From the NCBI GenBank assembly GCA_949372605.1, contig CASIAE010000007.1:32254-96253 (forward strand): 64,000 bases of DNA, given 5' to 3'. The DNA comes from an uncultured Flavobacteriaceae bacterium. Lineage in GTDB: Bacteria; Bacteroidota; Bacteroidia; Flavobacteriales; Flavobacteriaceae. Position 1 is the first letter of the stretch. Every line of letters begins with the position of its first letter. This document shows positions 10,186 to 19,900 of this stretch, piece after piece. The position numbers and the translations under genes are program-made. The notes beneath the pieces were generated by a model. The model had not been told where the DNA came from, searched no databases, and worked only from the letters and a program-made list of their open reading frames with translations.

Positions 10186-10914
10186 ATGACTCAGCAAGAA
10201 AAACTCCTTTTTAAGGAAGAAGGGTTTTTAGTTATTGAACCCTTCCTTTCACAAAAGGAAGTGCAATATTATTCTGAAATTTATAATGATTTTCTAAATA
10301 ATAAATTTGATAATTCCGAATTACGCTCTGATCTTTCTGGAGCTAATGATCAATCCAAGGAATTCATTACTCAGATTATGTTACCCTCAAAAGTACACCC
10401 TATTCTTTTAAATCAGCCCATGCATGAAAAAGCTACAGAAATTGCGAAGTGCTTAATGGGTGACGATATGGTGTTAGATTTTGACATGTTAATCAACAAG
10501 CCACCCAATACCAACAAACAAACCCCTTGGCATCAAGATGCGGCTTATTGGATTGATTTGCCTGACAAAAGAGCCCTAAGCCTCTGGTTTGCAATTGATG
10601 AAGCAACCTTAAACAATGGTTGTATGTGGTATGCACCAAAGTCCCATTTACAGCCTCTCAAAAAACATTTCCAACCTATTGGCGGAGGTCCACTCCAATC
10701 TAAAGGAATAGAACAGGATAGTATTGCTACTCCATTACAACCAGGTTCCTGTGTGATCCACCAAGGGCACACATTGCACTATAGCCGAGGAAATACTACT
10801 AACCAAAACCGCAGGGCTTTTATTCTCAATTTTAGGCCTAAAAAAATGGTTGAACTCGAAAGAGCCCAAGGATTTGATCATTCTGGTAAAAGAAAAGTTA
10901 GGACAGAGGATTAG
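10186..10914 (+). CDS. phytanoyl-CoA dioxygenase (PhyH)-family Fe(II)/2-oxoglutarate oxygenase
   Basis: This is a 242-residue cytoplasmic protein without a signal peptide. The iron-binding facial triad is visible: H116 and D118 in TPWHQDAAYW, and the distal H198 in HTLHYSRGN. Arginines a few residues later (NQNRRAFIL) are candidates for 2-oxoglutarate binding. The family hydroxylates small carboxylic acids, amines, sugars or phosphonates at the expense of 2-oxoglutarate and oxygen; the true substrate is unknown. It follows the FG-GAP gene by 7 bp, so it belongs to the same transcript. That suggests it acts on whatever the SusC/SusD pair imports. Confidence 0.92.
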   Translation: MTQQEKLLFKEEGFLVIEPFLSQKEVQYYSEIYNDFLNNKFDNSELRSDLSGANDQSKEFITQIMLPSKVHPILLNQPMHEKATEIAKCLMGDDMVLDFDMLINKPPNTNKQTPWHQDAAYWIDLPDKRALSLWFAIDEATLNNGCMWYAPKSHLQPLKKHFQPIGGGPLQSKGIEQDSIATPLQPGSCVIHQGHTLHYSRGNTTNQNRRAFILNFRPKKMVELERAQGFDHSGKRKVRTED

Positions 10915-11068
10915 CCAAACCATAACATGGATTCATCATCAGTCTTAAATTATTTTTCTTTATAGGCATAATTTAAAAGGCTAAATACAACTTCCTTAAA
11001 AAATTAGAATAGATTCCTTAATTAACTGCTTTTTTAAAAGAGGATGAAATAAAACCATACTGATTTCT

Positions 11069-11076
11069 TACTTTTG
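11069..11076 (+). promoter_or_regulatory. Bacteroidota -7 promoter element (TACTTTTG) of maeB
   Basis: TACTTTTG matches the TAnnTTTG consensus and ends 16 bp before the maeB ATG. The 178-bp gap 10915-11092 otherwise holds an AT-rich inverted repeat (TTAAATTA / TAATTTAA) near 10947-10975 and nothing else that I can support. Confidence 0.65.
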
Positions 11077-11092
11077 ATTTAAATACCCAAAG

Positions 11093-13378
11093 ATGACAAA
11101 AAGCAAGCTAAGAAGAGAAGCATTGGTTTATCATGCGAAACCCAAGCCTGGGAAAACAGAGGTTATTCCTACAAAAAACTATAGAACTCAAAGAGACTTG
11201 GCATTGGCTTATTCTCCTGGAGTGGCCATTCCTTGCTTAGAAATAGAGGAAAATACAGACAACGTCTATAAATACACCAACAAAGGAAACTTAGTTGCAG
11301 TGATCACAAACGGAACTGCGGTTTTAGGATTGGGAGATATTGGTCCAGAAGCCTCAAAACCGGTGATGGAAGGAAAGGCGCTTCTTTTTAAAATATTTGC
11401 AGACATTGACGTCTTTGACATTGAGATCAATGAAAAAGATCCAGATAAATTTATTGAAATTGTAAAAGGAATCGCCCCCACATTTGGTGGGATTAACTTG
11501 GAGGACATTAAAGCTCCTGAGGCCTTTAAAATTGAAAACACCTTAAAAGAAGAGCTTGATATCCCGATCATGCATGATGATCAGCATGGAACTGCCATCA
11601 TCTCGTGTGCTGCGCTGATCAACGCATTAGAGCTTTCAAATAAGAAAATAGAAGAGGTTAAAATTGTTATTTCTGGTGCAGGAGCGGCAGCCATTTCCTG
11701 TACAAGACTCTACATGGCATTTGGCGCTCAACGCGAAAATATTGTCATGCTAGACAGCAAAGGTGTCATAACAAAAACGCGAGAAAACCTAACCACTCAA
11801 AAGGCAGAGTTTGCAACTGACAGAGCAATAGAAACCCTTGCGCAGGCCATGGTTCAGTCAGATGTTTTTATGGGGTTATCACAACCTAACATTGTCAATG
11901 AGAAAATGCTTCTGTCAATGGCGAAAGACCCCATTGTTTTTGCAATGGCTAATCCTGATCCTGAAGTAGGTTATGATTTGGCTTGTAAAACAAGGAAAGA
12001 TATTATTATGGCCACGGGCAGGTCTGATCATCCCAACCAGGTGAATAATGTTTTAGGATTTCCCTTTATTTTTCGTGGTGCTTTGGATGTAAAAGCCTCA
12101 AAAATAAACGAACCCATGAAAATGGCGGCAGTTAAGGCCTTGGCAGAACTTGCAAAAGAACCCGTTCCCGAACAGGTGAATATTGCCTATGAAGAAACAA
12201 AACTCAATTTTGGAAAGGAATACATCATACCCAAACCCTTTGATCCCAGATTAATTGTCGAGGTTCCAATGGCGGTTGCAAAAGCTGCAATGGAATCAGG
12301 AGTTGCCAGGGAGCCCATTGAAGATTGGGACTCATACAAAATAGAATTAGAAGAGCGTTTGGGAAGCAATCAAAAAATTGTCCGAATGATTCACGATCGT
12401 GCCAAGTCTGCCCCAAAACGAATTGTCTTCGCTGAGGCCGATCAATTAGACGTTTTAAAGGCCGCTCAAATTATATATGAAGAGGGAATTGGAATCCCAA
12501 TTTTATTAGGAAAGAAAGAAATCATTTCTGATTTGATGCAATCTATTGATTTTGATGCTTCAATAACGATCATTGATCCCAAAACGGAAGAACACAGTGA
12601 AAGTCGTGAAAAATATGCCAACTCATTTTGGGAAACTCAAAAAAGAAAAGGAAAAACTTTGTATGAGAGTCGCAGCCTGATGAGAGAAAGAAATTATTAC
12701 GCGGCCATGATGGTTAGAAATGGAGATGCTGATGCAATGTTGTCTGGGTTTTCAAGAAAATATCCAGCTGTTGTTAAACCGATTCTCGAAGTGATAGGCA
12801 AAGCCAAAGGCGTAGACCGTGTTGCGGCCACCAACTTGATGCTTACCAAAAGAGGCATGCTTTTTCTGTCAGACACTTCTATTAACGTAGATCCTAGTGC
12901 CAAAGAACTGGCTAAAATTGCTCAGATGACTTCTGAAACTGTTAAAATGTTTGGAGTTAAACCGGTGATGGCGATGCTATCTTTTAATAATTTCGGTTCT
13001 TCTTCTTTTCCACAGGCAAGAAAAGTATCTGATGCTGTTGCTTTGTTACACAAGTTTTATCCTGATTTGTTAGTGGATGGTCCCATTCAATCTGATTTTG
13101 CTTTGAACCGTGAAATGCTCAACGAGCGTTTTCCTTTTTCAGTCCTAAATAAAGAAAAAGTGAATACCTTAATATTTCCCAATCTTGATGCTGCGAATAT
13201 TACTTATAAATTGATGAAAGAACTGGATAAATCACTTTCCATTGGACCGATTTTGATGGGACTAAAGTATCCTGCACACATTCTACAATTGGGTGCATCG
13301 GTTGAAGAAATTGTTAATATGGCTGCCATAGCGTCAATTAATGCTCAAGAAAAACAAAAACAAAAAAGTTCAAAATGA
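11093..13378 (+). CDS. maeB: NADP-dependent malic enzyme with phosphotransacetylase-like C-terminal domain
   Basis: This is a 761-residue MaeB-type enzyme that decarboxylates malate to pyruvate with NADP reduction. Residues 1 to about 430 are the malic enzyme part ([24 protein letters not shown], nucleotide-binding [12 protein letters not shown]). About 430-761 is the phosphate acetyl/butyryltransferase-like domain ([29 protein letters not shown]) that is typical of the long form and is thought to be regulatory rather than catalytic. Length and domain order are standard. The stop overlaps the ruvA start (ATGA), so the two genes are translationally coupled, an arrangement also seen in other flavobacteria. 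Confidence 0.97.
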   Translation: MTKSKLRREALVYHAKPKPGKTEVIPTKNYRTQRDLALAYSPGVAIPCLEIEENTDNVYKYTNKGNLVAVITNGTAVLGLGDIGPEASKPVMEGKALLFKIFADIDVFDIEINEKDPDKFIEIVKGIAPTFGGINLEDIKAPEAFKIENTLKEELDIPIMHDDQHGTAIISCAALINALELSNKKIEEVKIVISGAGAAAISCTRLYMAFGAQRENIVMLDSKGVITKTRENLTTQKAEFATDRAIETLAQAMVQSDVFMGLSQPNIVNEKMLLSMAKDPIVFAMANPDPEVGYDLACKTRKDIIMATGRSDHPNQVNNVLGFPFIFRGALDVKASKINEPMKMAAVKALAELAKEPVPEQVNIAYEETKLNFGKEYIIPKPFDPRLIVEVPMAVAKAAMESGVAREPIEDWDSYKIELEERLGSNQKIVRMIHDRAKSAPKRIVFAEADQLDVLKAAQIIYEEGIGIPILLGKKEIISDLMQSIDFDASITIIDPKTEEHSESREKYANSFWETQKRKGKTLYESRSLMRERNYYAAMMVRNGDADAMLSGFSRKYPAVVKPILEVIGKAKGVDRVAATNLMLTKRGMLFLSDTSINVDPSAKELAKIAQMTSETVKMFGVKPVMAMLSFNNFGSSSFPQARKVSDAVALLHKFYPDLLVDGPIQSDFALNREMLNERFPFSVLNKEKVNTLIFPNLDAANITYKLMKELDKSLSIGPILMGLKYPAHILQLGASVEEIVNMAAIASINAQEKQKQKSSK

Positions 13379-13956
13379 TTACACAAATAAGAGGACGAGT
13401 TGTTGAAAAATCACCAACCAATGTTGTGGTTGATTGTAACGGAATAGGCTACGAGGTGAATATATCACTCTATACTTTTTCACAGCTCACGGACGATGAG
13501 AACATTCAACTTTATACCCACCTACAGGTCAAAGAGGACTCCCATACTTTATTTGGATTTCGAACGACCCTAGAACGAGCCGTTTTTAGACTCCTGATTT
13601 CCGTCTCAGGGATTGGAACCAGCACAGCTCGAACCATGCTTTCATCTCTTCAACCTGCTGAAATTCAGCAAGCTATTATCAATGAGGATGTTCCGAAAAT
13701 CCAAAGCGTTAAGGGGATTGGGTTAAAAACTGCCCAGCGAGTAATTATTGATCTCAAGGACAAAATCGTATCTCTTTATGGAATTGATGAAATTCCGGGC
13801 ATTAAAAGCAATACAATCAAAGATGAAGCGTTATCAGCATTAGAGGTTCTTGGTTATACGAGAAAAGCCTCTGGAAAAGTAGTTGACAATATCATTCAAA
13901 GTGCACCTGAAAGCTCTGTCGAAGAACTGATAAAAGCCGCTCTGAATAAACTTTAA
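13375..13956 (+). CDS. ruvA: Holliday junction branch migration protein RuvA
   Basis: This is a 193-residue protein with the complete three-domain RuvA structure: an N-terminal OB fold ([14 protein letters not shown]), two helix-hairpin-helix motifs (LLISVSGIGTSTAR and IQSVKGIGLKTAQRVIIDLK) and a C-terminal RuvB-contact domain (EALSALEVLGYTRK). It binds four-way DNA junctions and recruits the RuvB motor. It overlaps maeB by 4 bp and is followed 6 bp later by sprA. ruvB is not in the window, as is usual in Bacteroidota. Confidence 0.97.
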   Translation: MITQIRGRVVEKSPTNVVVDCNGIGYEVNISLYTFSQLTDDENIQLYTHLQVKEDSHTLFGFRTTLERAVFRLLISVSGIGTSTARTMLSSLQPAEIQQAIINEDVPKIQSVKGIGLKTAQRVIIDLKDKIVSLYGIDEIPGIKSNTIKDEALSALEVLGYTRKASGKVVDNIIQSAPESSVEELIKAALNKL

Positions 13957-13962
13957 ATCCTT

Positions 13963-16900
13963 TTGATTGCCCTTAAAAAAAATTCTTTTTTAAAAAGATT
14001 TTGTTTTATTTTCCTTCTTCTTTTTGGAGGGATTACTATCGCATTTGCTCAGGAAAAGGAGTCGGGCTATGAATTTGGTAAAATTGGGCTTTCAAAATCT
14101 ATCAGCATTAGTTCTAAATATACTTTCAATCCCGTTTCTGGCATGTACATGTTTTCTGAAACGATTGATGGATATCCCATTAATGCTCCGATGGTGATGA
14201 CCCCTAAAGAATTCGAAGCCTTGGTCTTGTCAGAGCAAATGAAAAAATATTTTCATAATAAGATTGATGCCCTTGCGGGAAATTCAGAAAATCTAAAAGA
14301 GTCTCAAAAGAATCTGTTGCCAGAAGTTTATATCAACAGTAATTTTTTTCAATCTATTTTTGGAAGTAATATCATTGACATTGATCCCCAGGGTTCTGTT
14401 GGTATTGATTTAGGAGTACGTTATCAAAAAAATGATAATCCTGCTGCATCACCAAGAAATCGAAGTAGTTTCGGTTTTGATTTTGACCAAAGAATTAGCC
14501 TAAGTCTACTGGGAAAAGTGGGAGAACGACTTCAGATAACCGCCAACTATGATACAGAATCTACCTTTGATTTTCAGAACTTGGTTAAAATTGAATTTAA
14601 CCCCCCTAAACTGGAGAACATTGATAATATTATACCTAAAAAACTAGCTTCAAAATATAAGGGAGTCAATGAAAAGATTAATTCAGCTGCACAAAAAGTA
14701 GCACAAGCACAGCAAAAAATTGGAGATTATAAAAGCACCTATGATGATGCTAGGCAAAAAATTCTAAATTTAAAAAACAAATCTAAGGGCCTTTCTTCCT
14801 CTGATTTTTCAGGAGTTGGGAATAATGTTTCTAGTTATTTAAATGGTCAAGTCACCGAAGATGCCATTTTGCAAAACATAAATATTGGGAACATTAGCAT
14901 GCCCCTTAACAGTAGCCTTATCCAAGGAGCACAAAGTCTTTTTGGAGTTCGTGCAGATTTAAAATTCGGAAAAACATTAATTACAGGAGTTTTTTCCGAA
15001 CAAAGATCTCAGTCTCAAAACATTGTCGCGCAGGGGGGAGGTACAGTTCAAGATTTCGATATTTTTGCATTAGATTATGATGAAGACCGGCATTATTTTT
15101 TGGCTCATTATTTTAGAGATCAATATGACAATGCCTTAAAAACTTATCCTTACATAAACTCTAGTGTAAATATTAACCGTATTGAGGTTTGGGTCACCAA
15201 CCGAGGTTCCAGAACACAAAACATAAGAAATATTGTTGGGTTTCAAGATCTAGGCGAAAGCAACTCTAAAAGAACCACTCTAGATAAACGGATTACTAAT
15301 TTCTTTAGTGGTAGTGACATTCTCTCCCCTCCATCAAATGAAAGTAATCGACTAAATCCTAAGTCCATTGGTCAGGGAGGTATTTTAGGCAGTTCCGTTC
15401 GGGACATTGCTTCTGTGAGTAATTCTTTTGGGGCAAATAGTACTGTTATTAAAGAAGGTTTTGATTATGCTATTTTAGAAAGTGCTAGAAAACTTAACAC
15501 ATCAGAATATAAGTTGCATCCTCAACTGGGTTATATTTCTCTAAATCAGCGTTTGAGTAACGATGAGGTGCTTGCGGTGGCCTATCAATATAGCGTTGGA
15601 GGAAAGCTTTACCAAGTAGGGGAATTTGCCACGGGAAGCGTTGAAGGAACCACAACAACTCAAAACACTGCCAACCAAACTAAAGTAGTTAATAACAACA
15701 GCTTGGTGGTTAAATTAATAAAAAGTAACATCACCGATGTCAGACAACCCGTTTGGGATTTAATGATGAAAAACATTTATAATACAGGTGCATACCAAAT
15801 GTCTGAAGAGAATTTTAGGTTAAATATTCTTTATACAGATCCTTCTCCAATCAATTATATTCAACCGATTGACAAAGGGATTTGGCCTGAGGCGTTAGAG
15901 AATCAAATTCTATTGAATACGTTTAATTTAGATAAGCTAAATTTCTATCAAGATCCACTTCCTGAGGGAGATGGTTTTTTTGATTATTTACCAGGTATAA
16001 CCATAGAACCTCAATTCGGTAGAATAATTTTCCCCAACGTAGAACCCTTTGGACAATACCTCTTCGAGTTGTTAGACAACCCAAGTTCGCAGCAAGAAGA
16101 TTATAATAGCCCTCAGACGTTTAATGCAAATCAAAAAAAATATGTGTTTCAAGAAATGTACAGCCAAACAAAAGCAGGTGCATTTGAAACCAGTGAGAAA
16201 AATAAATTTCAACTTAAAGGCCGCTATAAGTCTGAGGGAGGAGATGGAATTGCCATTGGGGCTTTTAACGTGCCTCGGGGTTCCGTTAAAGTAACTGCAG
16301 GAGGAAGGGTACTGGCGGAAGGAATAGATTATACTGTTAACTATGCCATTGGACGTGTTAAAATTATAGACCCATCATTACAAGCTTCAAATGTGCCAAT
16401 AAACATTTCGGTGGAAAACAACTCTTTTTTTAACCAACAAAACAAAAGGTTTTCCGGGGTAAATATTACCCATCAATTCAACGAAAAATTTGTCTTAGGA
16501 GGAACATTATTAAACCTTAGTGAGAATCCAATAACTCAAAAGGCTAATTATGGCACCGAGCCAGTTAACAATACCATGATTGGTTTAAACACTAATTTTT
16601 CAACTGAAATACCTTTTTTTACCCGCCTAGTAAATAAAATACCAACCATTTCAACCGATGTTCCTTCGCTAATCTCCTTTAGGGGAGAAGTTGCCAGACT
16701 GATTGCTGGAAAACCAAAAAGAACCGAACTGGGAGGAGAAGCAAATGTTTATATCGATGATTTTGAGGGAGCTCAAACAAATATTGACATTAAAGGGTAT
16801 GCGGCTTGGAACCTCTCCAGCGTCCCCTTTAAAAATTTCAAAGGATCAAACCTTAATAATGATGATATAGCTTCGGGCTTTGGTAGAGCGAAGTTGTCTT

Positions 16901-19900
16901 GGTATTCAATTGACCCAGTTTTTTATGCTGGAGGAAGGCCTTCAGGGATCGATAATGACGATATTTCATTAAATACCACTCGAAGAATTTTTATTAAAGA
17001 AATATTTCCAGAACAAGATTTGGTTCAGGGAACCACCTCTGTTCAGACAACACTCGACCTAGCTTATTATCCTCAAGAAAAAGGGCCTTACAATAATGAA
17101 AAAGAGGAAGATTTTGACAATAATGTTTCTGAGAATTGGGCAGGAATAATGCGCCCCATAAGTTCAACTAATTTTGAAAAATCGAATGTTGAGTTCATTC
17201 AATTTTGGTTACTAGACACTTTTTCAGAAATGAAAACAACTGAGGATGACCTGGGAGATCTTTATTTTCATTTGGGAAATATTTCAGAAGATGTCCTTAA
17301 GGACGGACGCAAGCAATTTGAAAACGGTTTGCCCGGTCTTAGTTCTGAAAATTTAGTTCATGAAACTGCATGGGGAAAGGTACCCTCAACCCAGTCTTTG
17401 ATTTATGCATTTAATACGGTTTCTGAAGATCGTGAAATTCAAGACCTTGGTTTTGATGGACTCACTGATGCCGAAGAAAAACTCATCTATACAGAGGGTC
17501 CTGATAATGACCCTGCTGGAGACAACTATAAATATTTTGTTGAGGCTGATGGAGGGGTGTTGGATCGTTACAAAAACTATAATGGTTCCCAAGGGAATTC
17601 ACCCATTGCGTTTTCTAATACCAGTCGAGGGAGTACTACCGAGCCCGACACCGAAGACATCAATAGAGACCAAAGCATGAATACCATTGACAGCTATTTT
17701 GAATATCGCATTCCGATATCGAAATCAATGGGGGTCGGAAATCATCCGTTTATAAGTGATGTTCGAGAAAATGTAAAAGTAACATCGCCTAACGGTGATG
17801 AAATCGACACCCGTTGGATTCAGTTTAAAGTTCCAATTCAGAAAGGTTATTATGAAGGAACCCAGTACGATGAGTATTTCGATGCCATCAATGCCATTGA
17901 AGACCTTCGTTCTGTTCGCTTCATGAGAATGGTTTTAAACGGCTTTTCGGAAAAGGTGGTTTTAAGATTTGGTACACTCGATTTGGTTCGTGGAGACTGG
18001 AGAAGATACAATCAGGATTTAAATGAAAATATTGCAAAAAATGGCAATACGACGGTTGATGTTAGTACAGTTAATATATTAGAAAATGAAAATAGAATTC
18101 CGGTAAATTACATACTTCCTCCGGGGATTGAAAGAGAACAAATCAATAGCAATAACACTGTGGTTAGGCAAAATGAACAGTCGTTATCTATTAAGGTTTG
18201 TGATTTACAACCTCAAGATTCTAGAGCGGTATACAAAAACATTCAACTTGACATTAGACAATATAAAAACTTAAAAATGTTTATTCATGTCGAATCAATT
18301 TCAGGGCAAAAACCATTGCCAGGTTCGGGAACATTAGAAGAATATGACAAGCGCATGGTGGCCTTTATTCGTTTGGGAACAGATTTTAAGGACAACTATT
18401 ATCAGATTGAGGTTCCATTAAAACCAACTGAATTCATGGAAAACACTTCGAATAAATTAACAGCCGATGCGGTTTGGAACCCGGAGTCAAATTCAATTGA
18501 AGTTCCAATTTCATTGCTTTCTAAGCTTAAGTCAACCGCAATAAATAGAGGTACTTTGGGAGGTGTTTCCTATTTTGATGAAGACATGAATCTAATAGAA
18601 GAGTTTTCTCCGATAAGTAGTTTGGCTGGATTTAAAAAGTATAAATATTCAGTTAAAGGAAATCCATCATTAGGCGCAATAAAAACATTAATGATAGGGG
18701 TTAAAAATCCATCTACTCAACTTGGAGATGATCTTTGCGGAGAGGTTTGGTTTAACGAATTGCGGATTGCAGGAATTGATTCTAAAGGCGGTTGGGCAGC
18801 GATTGGAGCATTGGATGCCAACTTTGCAGACTTTGTAAGTATTGCGGCAACTGGAAAATATTCTTCGGTTGGATTTGGTTCAATTGATCAAACACCCAAC
18901 CAAAGTAATCGTGAAGAGTTGAAACAGTACGATTTGGTTTCAAGTGTCAATCTAGGTCAGCTTTTACCGAAAAAATGGGGCATTCAAGTTCCACTAAATC
19001 TGAATTTAGGAGAAACTTTTATTACTCCCGAATACGACCCCTTCTATCAAGACATCTTATTGGAAGAACGATTGAGTTCCTCTAGTAGAGCTTCTCAAAA
19101 AGATTCAATTAAAAATCAAGCGGTTGATTACACCCGAAGAAGAAGCATTAGTTTGATTGGAATAAGAAAAATCAGCACAGGTGACAAGCCTTTAAAATTT
19201 TACAGTCCTGAAAATATAGATTTATCTTATGCTTATAATGAGATGATGCATCACGATTATGAAATTGAAAGTCAAACCGACCTAAACCTTCAGATGGGGG
19301 CCAACTATGGCTACTCTTTCAAGCCTTTTGAGATCAATCCATTTAAAAAAACTAAGGCTTTTAATCGGAAAAAATATTGGGAATGGCTCAAACAATTAAA
19401 CTTTAATTTACTTCCATCCAGTCTCGAAATCACTTCAAAATTCAATAGGAACTTTACCAATCAACGATTTCGTCAGGTTTATATCGAAGGGGTCGATAAT
19501 TCAGCTCAAATTCCTTTTCCTGATCTTCAACTCCGAAATTATTTATTTGATTGGTCCTATACCATTAATCATAATTTGACCCGTTCGTTGCGTTTTACAT
19601 TTAACGCTACGAATAATAATATTGTTAGAAATTTTTTAGAAACTGACGTTGACGGCAAAACAGATGTAAATAAAAGTTTAGACATCTGGGATGGGATTTG
19701 GGATACGGGTCAGAGTGATCGTCATTTTCAGACACTTTCCTTAAATTATAAAATCCCACTGCGATACATCCCGTTCCTAAACTTCATTGATGCAAATTAT
19801 AACTATACGAGTGACTTTAGCTGGCAGCGTGGATCAAATGCTTTGTCCGCAGTTCAGAGTGAGTTTGGACAATTTTTAGGACAAATCAATACCATCCAAA

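Noticed and set aside
1..10914. Calling the first locus a polysaccharide utilisation locus with a named glycan
   Set aside because: No glycoside hydrolase, lyase or sulfatase is visible, and SusC/SusD-like_2 sequences do not reveal the ligand.
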